NCBI RefSeq assembly: GCF_947259545.1
Contig: NZ_CAMYMK010000009.1
Span: 1 to 64,000, forward strand
Source of the DNA: an uncultured Marinobacter sp.
GTDB taxonomy: Bacteria > Pseudomonadota > Gammaproteobacteria > Pseudomonadales > Oleiphilaceae
Length of the DNA: 64,000 bases
Direction: 5' to 3'
Made by a program: the position numbers and the translations under genes. This document shows positions 21,872-36,151 of the stretch, in pieces (position 1 is the first letter of the stretch; each line of letters starts with the position of its first letter). Below the pieces are notes generated by a model, which was given only the letters and a program-made list of their open reading frames with translations, searched no databases and was not told the DNA's origin.

Positions 21872-23416
21872 TTACCAGCTCTGAGTGGTCTTGAATTTCT
21901 CAAGTGCAGCTTTCAGGCCGGCAGCGATTTCGTCGTTGTAATCGCCTTTCTCGTTGATCTTGTCGAGAAGTTCTTTCTGTTCGGAGCGCATCCAGTCAAG
22001 CATCTGCGCTTCAAACTTAACAACCTTCTCAACATCAACGTCGTCCAGGAAGCCTTCGTTGGCTGCAAACAGAACCGTACCCATTTCAGCCACAGACATC
22101 GGGCTGTACTGGTTCTGCTTCATGAGTTCCGTTACACGCTGACCGTGCTCAAGCTGCTTACGGGTTGCTTCGTCAAGGTCGGAAGCAAACTGGGCGAAAG
22201 CGGCCAGTTCACGATACTGGGCCAGGGCCAGACGGATGTTACCGCCGAGCTTCTTCATGATCTTGGTCTGGGCGGAACCACCAACCCGGGATACGGAGAC
22301 ACCGGCGTTCATCGCCGGGCGGATGCCGGAGTTGAACAGGTTGGTTTCCAGGAAGATCTGGCCGTCGGTGATCGAGATCACGTTGGTCGGTACGAACGCG
22401 GATACGTCACCGGCCTGGGTCTCGATGATCGGCAGCGCGGTCAGGGAACCGGTCTGGCCTTTCACTTCACCGTTGGTCAGCTTCTCAACGTAATCGGCGT
22501 TCACGCGGGATGCGCGCTCCAGCAGACGTGAGTGCAGGTAGAAAACGTCACCCGGATACGCTTCACGGCCCGGCGGACGACGCAGCAGCAGGGAAATCTG
22601 ACGATAAGCCACAGCCTGCTTGGACAGATCATCGTAGATGATCAGGGCGTCTTCACCACGGTCACGGAAGTATTCACCCATGGAGGTACCGGCGTACGGT
22701 GCCAGGAACTGCATGGAAGCAGGATCGGCAGCACCGGCGGCAACCACGATGGTGTGGTCCATGGCGCCGTGCTCTTCCAGCTTGCGCACAACAGCGGCAA
22801 TGGAAGACTGCTTCTGACCGACGGCAACGTAGATACACTTGATGCCGGAGTCTTTCTGGTTGATGATCGCGTCGATCGCTACAGCGGTCTTACCGATCTG
22901 ACGGTCACCGATGATCAGCTCACGCTGGCCGCGGCCGATCGGTACCATGGTATCGATGGCTTTCAGACCAGTCTGGACCGGCTCGTCTACCGACTGACGT
23001 GCGATAACGCCCGGTGCCACTTTCTCGACCGGGGAGGTCAGGTCAGTGCCCAGATCGCCCTTGCCGTCGATCGGGTTACCCAGACCGTCGACAACGCGCC
23101 CCATCAGCTCCGGACCAACCGGAACTTCCAGGATACGACCAGTACAACGAACTTTCTGACCTTCAGCCAGACCTTCGTAGTCACCCAGTACAACCGCACC
23201 CACGGAGTCACGCTCCAGGTTCAGGGCCATACCGAATATGCCGTTGGCAAATTCAATCATCTCACCGTACATAACGTCGGCGAGACCGTGGATCAGTACG
23301 ATACCGTCAGAAACCGACAGGATCGTACCTTCGTTTTTTGCTTCGGAAGAGATATCGAGTTTCTCGATTCTCTTCTTGATGATGTCACTGATCTCGGATG
23401 GATTCAGTTGCTGCAT
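21872..23416 (-). CDS. atpA: ATP synthase alpha subunit
   Basis: [20 protein letters not shown]; 514 aa. Confidence 0.99.
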   Translation of the reverse strand: MQQLNPSEISDIIKKRIEKLDISSEAKNEGTILSVSDGIVLIHGLADVMYGEMIEFANGIFGMALNLERDSVGAVVLGDYEGLAEGQKVRCTGRILEVPVGPELMGRVVDGLGNPIDGKGDLGTDLTSPVEKVAPGVIARQSVDEPVQTGLKAIDTMVPIGRGQRELIIGDRQIGKTAVAIDAIINQKDSGIKCIYVAVGQKQSSIAAVVRKLEEHGAMDHTIVVAAGAADPASMQFLAPYAGTSMGEYFRDRGEDALIIYDDLSKQAVAYRQISLLLRRPPGREAYPGDVFYLHSRLLERASRVNADYVEKLTNGEVKGQTGSLTALPIIETQAGDVSAFVPTNVISITDGQIFLETNLFNSGIRPAMNAGVSVSRVGGSAQTKIMKKLGGNIRLALAQYRELAAFAQFASDLDEATRKQLEHGQRVTELMKQNQYSPMSVAEMGTVLFAANEGFLDDVDVEKVVKFEAQMLDWMRSEQKELLDKINEKGDYNDEIAAGLKAALEKFKTTQSW

Positions 23417-23444
23417 GCCAATATCCTCAAACCTTGTGCTGAAA

Positions 23445-23981
23445 TCAGGAGCCCAGAGCGTCGGCCAGCTTGGTCAGCTTTCCGCGTACAGAGGCGTCAA
23501 TGACCAGATCGCCGGTGCGAATGATCGCGCCACCAATCAGAGACTTGTCCATTGACGCTGCGAGTGACACTTTCCGCTCGAGTTTCTTGGAGAGCGCCTG
23601 GGCGAGCTGCTGTTGCTGTTCGTCCGTCAGCTCGAAAGCTGCGGTTATTTCAATACCAACAGTGCGCTCCAGATCAGCCCGGTACGTGTTGAAGAGCGCT
23701 GCAATCTCGGGAAGAAGAGGCAGCCGGCGGTTTGCCGCCAGCACTGCGAAGAAGTTACGCACCTGCTCCGTGACGCCGTCTTCGACGACCTCCAGAATCA
23801 GATCGGCTTTCTTCTGCTCTTCCAGCTCCGGATTCGCGAGAAGCTGTCGAATGTCTTCGTTCGCGGTGACCTGTCCGGCAACCGTCAGCACCTGGGACCA
23901 CTCAGCCAGTTGTTCGTGCTCCTGAGCGGCGGCAAATGCTGCTTTTGCGTATGGACGGGCCAGCGTTCTCAGTTCTGCCAT
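23445..23981 (-). CDS. atpH: ATP synthase delta subunit
   Basis: [20 protein letters not shown]...; operon position. Confidence 0.97.
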   Translation of the reverse strand: MAELRTLARPYAKAAFAAAQEHEQLAEWSQVLTVAGQVTANEDIRQLLANPELEEQKKADLILEVVEDGVTEQVRNFFAVLAANRRLPLLPEIAALFNTYRADLERTVGIEITAAFELTDEQQQQLAQALSKKLERKVSLAASMDKSLIGGAIIRTGDLVIDASVRGKLTKLADALGS

Positions 23982-23996
23982 GATGAACCTCGTCGT

Positions 23997-24467
23997 TTAA
24001 AGTTCTGCCGCCAGTTTTTCCAACATCTCGTTGTGCTTGGAGGCATCGACAGAGGTTTCCAGGATCTTCTCAGCACCAGCGATTGCAATGGCGGCAACTT
24101 CCCCACGCAGAGCATCACGAGCCTGATTACGCTCCTGTTCAATTTCGGCCTTGGCCTGCTCAATCAGCTTCTGGCCTTCCTTGCGGGCGTCATCCTTGGA
24201 TGCTTCCACAATTTGGGCAGCGCGCTTGTTGGCCTGTTCAATAAGGCCGGCGGCTTGCTGCTTGGCTTCACGCAGTTCCTGAGCTGACTTTTCCTGAGCC
24301 AGTTCCAGATCGCGCGATGCGCGGTCTGAGGCAGCCAGTCCGTCAGCGATCTTCTTTTGACGCTCCTGCAGGGCAGCCATAATCGGCGGCCAAACGTACT
24401 TCATGCAGAAGACGACAAAGATAAAGAACGCGATGGCTTGACCAATCATCGTCAAATTAATGTTCAC
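23997..24467 (-). CDS. atpF: ATP synthase b subunit
   Basis: [29 protein letters not shown]. Confidence 0.98.
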   Translation of the reverse strand: MNINLTMIGQAIAFFIFVVFCMKYVWPPIMAALQERQKKIADGLAASDRASRDLELAQEKSAQELREAKQQAAGLIEQANKRAAQIVEASKDDARKEGQKLIEQAKAEIEQERNQARDALRGEVAAIAIAGAEKILETSVDASKHNEMLEKLAAEL

Positions 24468-24536
24468 GTCTTCACCTCTCGCCTGTTTTGTTAAGAATCA
24501 TCTGACCGGGGCATAACCCCGGCTCTGGCGACTCGA

Positions 24537-24809
<273 letters not shown>

Positions 24810-24869
24810 TCAGTTTAGGTTTTCAGTTTAAGGGTTAAGGGTTTAAAACTACGGCTCAGTGCTGCCCGA

Positions 24870-26160
<1,291 letters not shown>

Positions 26161-26429
26161 GTTTTTCCCGTGAATACGGTGCCTTGGTCCGGTGCCGTTT
26201 AAAAAATAAGCAAATACACCGATACGAGCGCCGCAGATTATATGTGTTCAATGTGCACGAATCAACAAAACCAAACCCTCGCCAACCCGCGAGAAACGGC
26301 AGAATCTCTGACTCCACGCCTTTTCTGACACAAATAGGCGCCTACTCAAATTTTCACCACTACATGTTGTGTGCGATTTTTAAAAGAGACTTTCGTAGGT
26401 GGACCAGAGATGTAGAAAAATAGGCCGGT

Positions 26430-27314
26430 TTACTTGATATGGCCCAAAATACCATCCAGTTCGTCCAGGGAACTGTATTGTATGACCAGCTTGCCCTTAC
26501 CTTTCTGACCGTGGTCGATGGATACCCGGGCACCCAGTCGCTCGGCCAGGTCGTCCTGCAGTGCGCGGATATTCGGATCCACTTCGCCCCTGGGCTTCTT
26601 ACGATCCGGGGTTTCCTGCTGCACGCGGCGGACCAGGGCCTCGGTCTGACGCACCGACAGGGACTTGGCCACCACTTGCTTGGCCACCTGCATCTGCTGT
26701 TCCGGCTGCAAAGTCAGCATCGCGCGGCCGTGCCCCATCTCCAGATCGCCGTGTTCCAGCATCAGGCGGACGTCTTCGGTCAGACCAATCAGGCGCAACA
26801 GGTTGGTGATGGTCGTGCGGCTTTTACCCACCGCTTCCGCGACCTGGGACTGGGTCAGGCCGAACTCGTCCTGTAGCCGCTGCAGGGCAAACGCTTCTTC
26901 AATGGGATTGAGGTTTTCGCGCTGGATGTTTTCGATCAGCGCCATGGCAATGGCGGCTTCATCCGGCACATCACGGATGATCGCCGGAATGCTGTCCAAC
27001 TCCGCCATCTGGGTGGCTCGCCAGCGACGTTCGCCGGCGATCAGTTCGTAGCGACCCTCGGCGATGGGGCGGACAACCACCGGCTGCATGACGCCCTGCT
27101 GACGAATCGAGTCCGCCAGTTCCTGCAGGGCGGCCGGGTCCATATCACGACGGGGCTGGTAACGACCACGCTGGATCAGGTCGATCGGTACTTCGCGGAG
27201 TTCGCCATCGTGGTCATGGAGTTCCTGACCCAGATTGACCTTGGAACCCTGTAGCAGGGCGCCCAGTCCGCGTTCACCCAGTCCTCGTTTCTTCGCCGCC
27301 ATGGTGTTTGTCAT
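26430..27314 (-). CDS. parB: Chromosome partitioning protein ParB
   Basis: LIQRGRYQPRRDMDPAALQELADSIRQQGVMQPVVVRP..AGERRWRAT. Confidence 0.97.
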   Translation of the reverse strand: MTNTMAAKKRGLGERGLGALLQGSKVNLGQELHDHDGELREVPIDLIQRGRYQPRRDMDPAALQELADSIRQQGVMQPVVVRPIAEGRYELIAGERRWRATQMAELDSIPAIIRDVPDEAAIAMALIENIQRENLNPIEEAFALQRLQDEFGLTQSQVAEAVGKSRTTITNLLRLIGLTEDVRLMLEHGDLEMGHGRAMLTLQPEQQMQVAKQVVAKSLSVRQTEALVRRVQQETPDRKKPRGEVDPNIRALQDDLAERLGARVSIDHGQKGKGKLVIQYSSLDELDGILGHIK

Positions 27315-27352
27315 TCTTCCCGATGAAAATCAATGTGCAAAGGAGCCGTAGT

Positions 27353-28147
27353 TTACACGGCAACCGACGTGGATGTCTTTTGCGCTTTGTGACGACGGAC
27401 CATTTCACCGGCCAACGCCAGATAGGCCACGGCCCCCTTGGAGGCACGATCGTATTTCAGTGCCGGCACGCCGTAGCTGGGCGCTTCCGCCAGGCGTACA
27501 TTACGGGGAATCACCGCCCGGTAGACCTTGTCACCAAAGTACTCGCTGAGCTGACCGGATACGTCGAGCGTCAGACTGTTGCGGGGATCGTACATGGTAC
27601 GCAGGATACCTTCGACCTGCAGGTTGGGGTTCACCGTTTCCTGTATCTGCTCGACCGTGTTCATCAGGGCTGCCAGGCCCTCCAGGGCATAATACTCACA
27701 CTGCATGGGAATCAACACGGTATCGGCGGCAGACAGGGCATTGACGGTCAGCAGGCTGAGGGATGGCGGGCAGTCGATGAGGATGTAATCGTAATTGTCA
27801 CGAACGGTATTGAGGGCCAGGCGCAGACGGTGTTCACGGCCGATCTCGTTCATCAGCTCCACTTCCGCGGCGGTCAGGTCGCCATTGGCAGGCAACAGGT
27901 CAAAACCGGAGGCCTCCGCCAGGAACGTCACTTCGGCGGCGGTGGCACGCTTGGTCAGCATGTCGTAACCGGACAGTTCCAGGGCATTTTTATCCACACC
28001 GCTGCCCATGGTGGCGTTACCCTGGGGATCCATATCCACCAGCAATACCCGGCGCTTGGTCGCAGCCAGAGAGGCGGCAAGATTCACGCAGGTGGTGGTT
28101 TTACCCACACCGCCTTTCTGATTGGTCACTGCAATCACGCGCGCCAT
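27353..28147 (-). CDS. parA: Chromosome partitioning protein ParA
   Basis: MARVIAVTNQKGGVGKTTTCVNLAASLA deviant Walker A. Confidence 0.97.
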   Translation of the reverse strand: MARVIAVTNQKGGVGKTTTCVNLAASLAATKRRVLLVDMDPQGNATMGSGVDKNALELSGYDMLTKRATAAEVTFLAEASGFDLLPANGDLTAAEVELMNEIGREHRLRLALNTVRDNYDYILIDCPPSLSLLTVNALSAADTVLIPMQCEYYALEGLAALMNTVEQIQETVNPNLQVEGILRTMYDPRNSLTLDVSGQLSEYFGDKVYRAVIPRNVRLAEAPSYGVPALKYDRASKGAVAYLALAGEMVRRHKAQKTSTSVAV

Positions 28148-28169
28148 GTCTTGCCTCCTTGATACTGAA

Positions 28170-28814
28170 TTACTGGGGTTGCCCTGCCCGGCTGATTACC
28201 AGCAGGTGCCGTTCGCCGTCTGAGGCGGGTACGGTCAACGGATGACGGGATTTTACCTGCCAACCGGCCGGAAGCGCAGCTACTTCATCATCCGGATACT
28301 GACCTTTCATGGCAAGGAACTCACCGTCATTTGCCAACACATCCCCGCACCAGGCCACCAGGTTCTCCAGTGCGGTAAAGGCACGGCTGCTGATCTGGCT
28401 GAAACGGAGATCCGGACCGCAGCTTTCCGCCCGCCCGTGAATCACGTCAACATTGTCCAGGCCCAGCTCCAGCACACACTGGGTCAGGAACCGGGTTTTC
28501 TTGCTGTTACTGTCGAGCAGGGTAAACCGCTTGTCCGGCAGGGCAATCGCCAGGGGAATTCCGGGCAGTCCGCCGCCGGCGCCCACGTCCAGCAGATGGT
28601 CCGTGGTCACAAACGGCAGGATGCTCAGGCTGTCGAGCAGCTGGCGCGACACCATCTCCCGCGGATCACGCACCGCTGTGAGATTGTAGGCCCGGTTCCA
28701 CTTGTTCAACAATGCCAGGAAGGCCAGCAACTGCTGTTGCTGGTGTGCGCTGAGATCAAGTCCCATGTCAGCCAGCCCGTCCTCGAGCTGGCGCTGCCAG
28801 AGTGCGTCACTCAT
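28170..28814 (-). CDS. rsmG: 16S rRNA (guanine-N7) methyltransferase
   Basis: HLLDVGAGGGLPGIPLAIALPDKRFTLLDSNSKKTRFL. Confidence 0.96.
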   Translation of the reverse strand: MSDALWQRQLEDGLADMGLDLSAHQQQQLLAFLALLNKWNRAYNLTAVRDPREMVSRQLLDSLSILPFVTTDHLLDVGAGGGLPGIPLAIALPDKRFTLLDSNSKKTRFLTQCVLELGLDNVDVIHGRAESCGPDLRFSQISSRAFTALENLVAWCGDVLANDGEFLAMKGQYPDDEVAALPAGWQVKSRHPLTVPASDGERHLLVISRAGQPQ

Positions 28815-28823
28815 AAGCGCGGA

Positions 28824-30710
<1,887 letters not shown>

Positions 30711-30943
30711 AGTTCACCTCGGAAATCGGGGGATAAAAACAGGGCGGGGAGTATAACGCCTTACCCCGGAAATTGCAGTCAGAATGTGCAAATTTTAACC
30801 AGATCGGCTTGCAAGGGAAACCGGCACCCGTGCCAACCATGCAGAAGAGGCCACGGGGCATGCCTGTCGGGACATTAGTCAAATAGAAATCTTTATACTT
30901 TCAGTGGCTTGGAATGCTCTTCTCAGAAAAGTTTTCAAGAAAG

Positions 30944-31063
30944 TTATCCACATGAAAGAACACTTATCAAACAGCCCAGATATCACCTTAAGTTATTGTT
31001 TTATCGTACCTAAATTTTATTCATCCAAAGTTTATCCGTGGCTTATTCAAACTTTTATCCACA
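30944..31063. other. AT-rich region with DnaA boxes upstream of mnmG (oriC-like)
   Basis: TTATCCACA at 30944-30952 and 31055-31063; TTATCCGTG at 31032-31040; AT-rich spacer. Confidence 0.6.
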
Positions 31064-31081
31064 AGAATGCCGCCCCTCCGG

Positions 31082-34000
31082 TCAGAAATCGTCAGCGCGT
31101 TTCTGCGGCGCCGCCGCCAGCCCCTGCCCGCCCCCGGTCTGACCAGCCTGCTTTTCCAGCTCCACCGCCACCGCATTAGTGGATTTGGCGAAACGTGCCA
31201 GCAGGTTGTACAGCACAGGGATAATGAACAGGGTCAGAGTGGTGGCGAACACCAGCCCACCGAGGATAACCACACCGATAGAGGCGCGGCTTTCAGCACC
31301 CGCACCCGTGGCAAGCACCAGCGGTATGGCGCCAAACACCGTGGAAATCGTGGTCATCAACACCGGCCGGAACCGCAGGCTGGCCCCCTCCAGTATCGCG
31401 TCCCGCACGTCATAGCCCTTGTCCCGGAGCTGGTTGGCAAACTCCACAATCAGGATGCCGTTCTTGGCCATCAGTCCCAGCAGCATGACGATGCCAATCT
31501 GGCTGTATATATTCAGGCTGATGCCAGCCCAGAACAGGGCGAACAGCGCACCGGTCACCGCCAGGGGCACCGACAGCATGATAATCAGCGGGTGTATCCA
31601 GCTTTCAAACTGCGCCGCCAGCACCAGGAACACGATGACGAAGGCCAGCCCAAAGGTCAGGTAAATGGCGGCAGAGGAATCCTGGAACTCGCGGCTGAGG
31701 CCCTTGTAGCTGATGCGGGCCTCCGGCGGCAGATTATCCACAGCCAGGTTATTCAGGTATTCCAGAGCGGATCCCAGATCGTAACCGTCAGCCAGGGAAC
31801 CACTGATCACCACCGCCGGCAGACGGTCGATCCGCCTCAGGTCCGGGTTAGCACCAATTTCGCGCACGGACACCAGGGCTTCCATGGGAATCAGCTCGCC
31901 CCCCTCGCGGGGACGGAGAAACACCTGCCCGAGGTCCTCCGGCGTGGCCCGGTCGGCGTCCGCCGCCTGCACGATGACGTCGTATTCCCGGCCACGATCG
32001 ATGTAGGTGGTGACCTGACGGGAAGCCAGCATGGTCTGCAGGGTCAGCCCCACATCTTCAACCGTGATGTCCAGATCCGCGGCTCGTTCACGGTCGATAT
32101 TGACCCGCAACTCCGGTCGGGTCAGCTCAAAATCCGTGTCCAGATTGAGCAGGTTCGGATTGTCTTTTGCCCGCTCTTTGAGTTCCTCACTCCAGGCCTG
32201 TACCGACTCATAATCGGGACCGCCGACCACGATTTCCACCGGCTGGTTGAACCCCCGCTGCCCCAGCCCTGGCGGGTTGATCGCCACGGCACGGATACCG
32301 GGAATACTGGCCAGTTTGCCACGGAGCTCGCTGGTGACCTGCTGCTGTTTGATATCACGTTGTTCCCAGGGAGTGAGGCCCATGATCATGAAGGCATTGT
32401 CCGCCTCATTACGGAACCCGACGATGGAGAGCAGACGGTCGGCAACCCCCTGCTCAAGGTAGGGAAGTAACTGTTCCTCAGCCTTTTTCACGTGATGATC
32501 GGTGTATTCCACCGTCGACCCCCGCGGTGCGCTGACCGGCATGATAATCACACCCCGGTCTTCGACAGGCGCCAGTTCCTGGGGCAGCTTGGGAAACACC
32601 ACCGCAATCAGCACCATGCCCACCAGCCCGAGACCAAGCAGCAATCCCGGTTGGCGCAGCGAGAACCGCAACAGGCGCTCATAACCACGGGTCAGGCCGG
32701 TCAACACCTTCTCGGTGGCGCTCCAGAGCCGGTGACCCTCTTCGGTTTCCGGACTGTGTTTCAGCCACTTGGAACAGAGCATCGGTGTCAGGGTCAGTGC
32801 CACCAGGCTGGACACCACCACGGCGGCCGCCAGGGTAAAGCCGAATTCCGCGAACAGGCGACCAATATTGCCCCCCATGAACGAGATAGGGACAAACACC
32901 GCAACCAGCGTAAGAGTGGTGGCTATGACCGCAAACGCCACCTGCTTGGCACCGCGGTAGGAGGCCAGTAAGGGCGGCTCGCCGTCATCAATACGACGCT
33001 GGATGTTCTCGAGCATGACGATGGCATCGTCCACCACCAGACCGATGGCAAGGATCACCGCCAGAAGGGTCAGCACGTTGATGGAAAAACCCAGGGCTCC
33101 CAGACCGATGAATGCACCGATCACCGCCACCGGGATGGTCACGGCAGGGATCAGTGTTGCCCGCCAGGAGCGCAGGAACACGAAAATCACCAGGATCACC
33201 AGCGACACGGCGATGCCCAGGGTGATCATCACTTCCTTGATGGAGGCGCGGATGAAGATGGATTCGTCGTAGCTTTCAGCAATAGTGACTTCCGGTGGCA
33301 GGGTTCGCCGGATACTCTTCAATTCCTCCTGAACCCGGTCCGACACCGCCACCGTGTTCGACTTGGACTGCCGGATCACCCCCATACCGATGGCGGTCTG
33401 ACCGTTGGCCCGCAGGCGACCGGTATCGGATTCGACCCCCATCTGGACGTTGGCCACCTCGCCAAGGCGCAGCAGGTTGTTACCGTCGCGGCGGATCACC
33501 AGTTCACGGAACTCTTCCACTGTGGATAACCGGCCCTCGGCCCTTACCGTAAAGTCCCGGGTGGAAGACTCCACCGAGCCCGCCGGCAGTTCGACGTTAT
33601 TGGAGCGCAACGCGCGCTCAACTTCCGCCACGGTAATGTCTCGCGCCGCCAGCCGTTCCCGGTCCAGCCAGATACGAATGGCATAGCGGCGCTCACCGCC
33701 AATACGCACATCGGCCACACCATCCAGCACCGAGAGCCGGTCCGCCAGCACCCGGTCGGCAAAATCACTCAGTTCCGCGCTGTCCCAGACGTCGCTGCGG
33801 AGCGTTATCCACATCATCGGGCGGGCATCGGAATCGGCCTTGCTCACCACCGGCGGGTCGGCTTCATCGGGGAGTTCGTTGCTGATCCGGGACACCGCAT
33901 CACGGACATCATTGGCGGCGATGTCCACATTGCGGGAGGTATTGAATTCGATGCTGGTGCGGGATTCACCCTGCTCGGTGCTGGACTCAATGGAACGGAT

Positions 34001-34228
34001 GCCCTCGATACCGCTGATCGCGCCCTCAATCACCTGGGTGATCTGGGTATCCACCACTTCGGCGGCGGCGCCAGTATAGTCGGTGGATATCGACACCACC
34101 GGCGGATCGATGTCCGGGTACTCCCTCACCGGCAATCCCAGCAGGGCCGCCAGGCCGAACACCAGGATCAACAGGCTAAGAACGGTGGCAAAGACCGGGC
34201 GCTTGATTGACACATCGGACAGGATCAC
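31082..34228 (-). CDS. RND-family (HAE1-type) multidrug efflux permease
   Basis: 1048 aa; SIKRPVFATVLSLLILVFG; RND TM motifs. Confidence 0.95.
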   Translation of the reverse strand: MILSDVSIKRPVFATVLSLLILVFGLAALLGLPVREYPDIDPPVVSISTDYTGAAAEVVDTQITQVIEGAISGIEGIRSIESSTEQGESRTSIEFNTSRNVDIAANDVRDAVSRISNELPDEADPPVVSKADSDARPMMWITLRSDVWDSAELSDFADRVLADRLSVLDGVADVRIGGERRYAIRIWLDRERLAARDITVAEVERALRSNNVELPAGSVESSTRDFTVRAEGRLSTVEEFRELVIRRDGNNLLRLGEVANVQMGVESDTGRLRANGQTAIGMGVIRQSKSNTVAVSDRVQEELKSIRRTLPPEVTIAESYDESIFIRASIKEVMITLGIAVSLVILVIFVFLRSWRATLIPAVTIPVAVIGAFIGLGALGFSINVLTLLAVILAIGLVVDDAIVMLENIQRRIDDGEPPLLASYRGAKQVAFAVIATTLTLVAVFVPISFMGGNIGRLFAEFGFTLAAAVVVSSLVALTLTPMLCSKWLKHSPETEEGHRLWSATEKVLTGLTRGYERLLRFSLRQPGLLLGLGLVGMVLIAVVFPKLPQELAPVEDRGVIIMPVSAPRGSTVEYTDHHVKKAEEQLLPYLEQGVADRLLSIVGFRNEADNAFMIMGLTPWEQRDIKQQQVTSELRGKLASIPGIRAVAINPPGLGQRGFNQPVEIVVGGPDYESVQAWSEELKERAKDNPNLLNLDTDFELTRPELRVNIDRERAADLDITVEDVGLTLQTMLASRQVTTYIDRGREYDVIVQAADADRATPEDLGQVFLRPREGGELIPMEALVSVREIGANPDLRRIDRLPAVVISGSLADGYDLGSALEYLNNLAVDNLPPEARISYKGLSREFQDSSAAIYLTFGLAFVIVFLVLAAQFESWIHPLIIMLSVPLAVTGALFALFWAGISLNIYSQIGIVMLLGLMAKNGILIVEFANQLRDKGYDVRDAILEGASLRFRPVLMTTISTVFGAIPLVLATGAGAESRASIGVVILGGLVFATTLTLFIIPVLYNLLARFAKSTNAVAVELEKQAGQTGGGQGLAAAPQKRADDF

Positions 34229-34231
34229 GGA

Positions 34232-35341
34232 TTACGACTCCAGCGAGGTGGCAAAGCGGTTGTCCGGAATCGCCTTGTCGTCTTCCACCACCTCGATACG
34301 ATCGCCACTACTGAGGCGATCCTGGCCGGTAATGATCACCGGATCATCCTCGGACAGACCGTCCGACACTTCCACCCACCCCGGCTGACGGGCGCCCAGG
34401 GTGACAGGCACGCGCCGCGCCTTGCCGTCTTCGGCAACAAACACATACTTGTCGGCACCGCGCATCAGTACCGCCTGTTCCGGAATCACCAGGGCCTCGC
34501 GCTCACGCAGGGTGAGACTGGCCGACATGAACTGCCCGGGGCGCAGCTTGCCGCCCGGATTGTCGATCAGCGCCCGCACCGGCAGGGTACGGCTCAGTTC
34601 GCTGATGCGAGTACCCAGCTCCGCAAGTTCACCGCTGAAGGTTTCCCCCGGGTAGGTCGGAGACTGCCCCTGCACTCGCTGGCCCAAACTGATCTGCCCC
34701 AGGAATCGTTCCGGGATGGCAAAACCCAGCTCCATACGATCCGTGGAATCCAGGGTCGCAACGGCGGTGCCGGAGCCCAGGTAGGCTCCCATACTGATAT
34801 CATTCAGACCCACCACCCCGGTGAACGGCGCGGTGATACGATGATTGTCCAGACGGGTGCGCGCTGACTCCAGCTGGGCCTGGGCCACATCCAGCGAGGT
34901 ACGCAATTCATCCACCTGGGACTGGGAAATACTGTTGTTTGAACGCAGGCTCCGGGCCCGCTCAAACTGACGCCGGGCATCGGCTACCCGGGCTTCGGAA
35001 ACCCGAACCTCGGCCCGCGCCTGGCGATCATCCAGACGAAGCAGCAGATCGCCCTGCTCCACGCGCTGGCCACTGCGCAGGTTCAGCTCAACGACACGAC
35101 CACTGACCTCGGTGGTCAGTTCAATGGCATCCAGCGCTTTCAGACTGCCCACGGCATTTACCCGGTCCCGGACCGTTTCCAGACGGGGATTGGCAACGTT
35201 GACCACGCTTGCCGGCCGCACTCGCTGGTCGCCAGCAGCCGATCCCTGATCCAGATAACGGTAGGTAACCGTGCCGGCCACTGCCACAGCCACCAGAACC
35301 AGCGCAATCAGCCATTGCTTCAGCATACGTGTCTCTATCAC
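34232..35341 (-). CDS. RND efflux periplasmic adaptor (membrane fusion protein)
   Basis: HlyD/MFP features: TEVSGRVVELNLRSGQRVEQGDLLLRLDD..ITAPFTGVVG. Confidence 0.93.
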   Translation of the reverse strand: MIETRMLKQWLIALVLVAVAVAGTVTYRYLDQGSAAGDQRVRPASVVNVANPRLETVRDRVNAVGSLKALDAIELTTEVSGRVVELNLRSGQRVEQGDLLLRLDDRQARAEVRVSEARVADARRQFERARSLRSNNSISQSQVDELRTSLDVAQAQLESARTRLDNHRITAPFTGVVGLNDISMGAYLGSGTAVATLDSTDRMELGFAIPERFLGQISLGQRVQGQSPTYPGETFSGELAELGTRISELSRTLPVRALIDNPGGKLRPGQFMSASLTLREREALVIPEQAVLMRGADKYVFVAEDGKARRVPVTLGARQPGWVEVSDGLSEDDPVIITGQDRLSSGDRIEVVEDDKAIPDNRFATSLES

Positions 35342-35905
35342 TTATTGGTTTTGGGTGATCACCAACACCACTTCCCCCACATCCAATCCCCACTTACTCA
35401 TGGTGGTCTGGTTGATGAGGGTGTCCGGTGTCACCAGGTACATCCAGTCGTCCATACGGACGTCGATGGTGCCATCACCGTATGGCACCCGTAATACATA
35501 ATTCATATGGATGGTATTGCCCTGCCACCGCATGGTGCCTGGCTCTACCACGTCACCGGCGTCGGCATGGTAACCATCGTCGGAGGGCGTCAGTGTCCAG
35601 GTCCGGGTCTGTACTTCGCCGTCATCGAAGCGGAACTCCTCGTCCAGAGTACCGACTCCCCGGGCGTCCCAGCTGGCGTCGATCGTCGCGTCGAAGGTGC
35701 GGATGACAGTGCCCGACCAATCTTTGACCACGCCCCGTGCTGTCAGTTCGCCTTCAAAAAACTGTTCGGGAATCAGTTGAGGCTCGCGATCGCTGTAATC
35801 ATCCAGCGAAGGCCCGGCGCAACCGGCCAGAACCAGTACCGACAACAATAACCACAAGGGCAATCGCGGGCCAGCCTGTTCAGCCGAAGGTCTGGGTATT
35901 TGCAT
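35342..35905 (-). CDS. DUF3833-like lipoprotein
   Basis: Lipobox LVLAGCAGPSLDDYSDREPQLIPEQFFEGELTARGVVKDW; directly follows the MFP start. Confidence 0.75.
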   Translation of the reverse strand: MQIPRPSAEQAGPRLPLWLLLSVLVLAGCAGPSLDDYSDREPQLIPEQFFEGELTARGVVKDWSGTVIRTFDATIDASWDARGVGTLDEEFRFDDGEVQTRTWTLTPSDDGYHADAGDVVEPGTMRWQGNTIHMNYVLRVPYGDGTIDVRMDDWMYLVTPDTLINQTTMSKWGLDVGEVVLVITQNQ

Positions 35906-36151
35906 GACTTTTACACTCCCGGTACAGAATTTATTGGCATGTTACCTTTGGAGAAATACGCTCATCGCGGGTTTTTCGATCAACACCGCATTGCGCCCGG
36001 TTCCGGCACCGTCATTTCAGCCAATTGTCCTTCCTGACAGTCCGACAGGCGGTTTTCGTCAATGGAACACCTGTTTGAATGCCGTAAAACATGACTTATC
36101 GGAAGGCCCAATGCCTTCCACCCGATTCCCTGACAGGACAGAGGTATTGTT

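Noticed and set aside
30904-31179. 91-aa plus-strand ORF upstream of mnmG
   Set aside because: Runs through the AT-rich DnaA-box region and into the antisense 3' end of the RND gene; no convincing RBS
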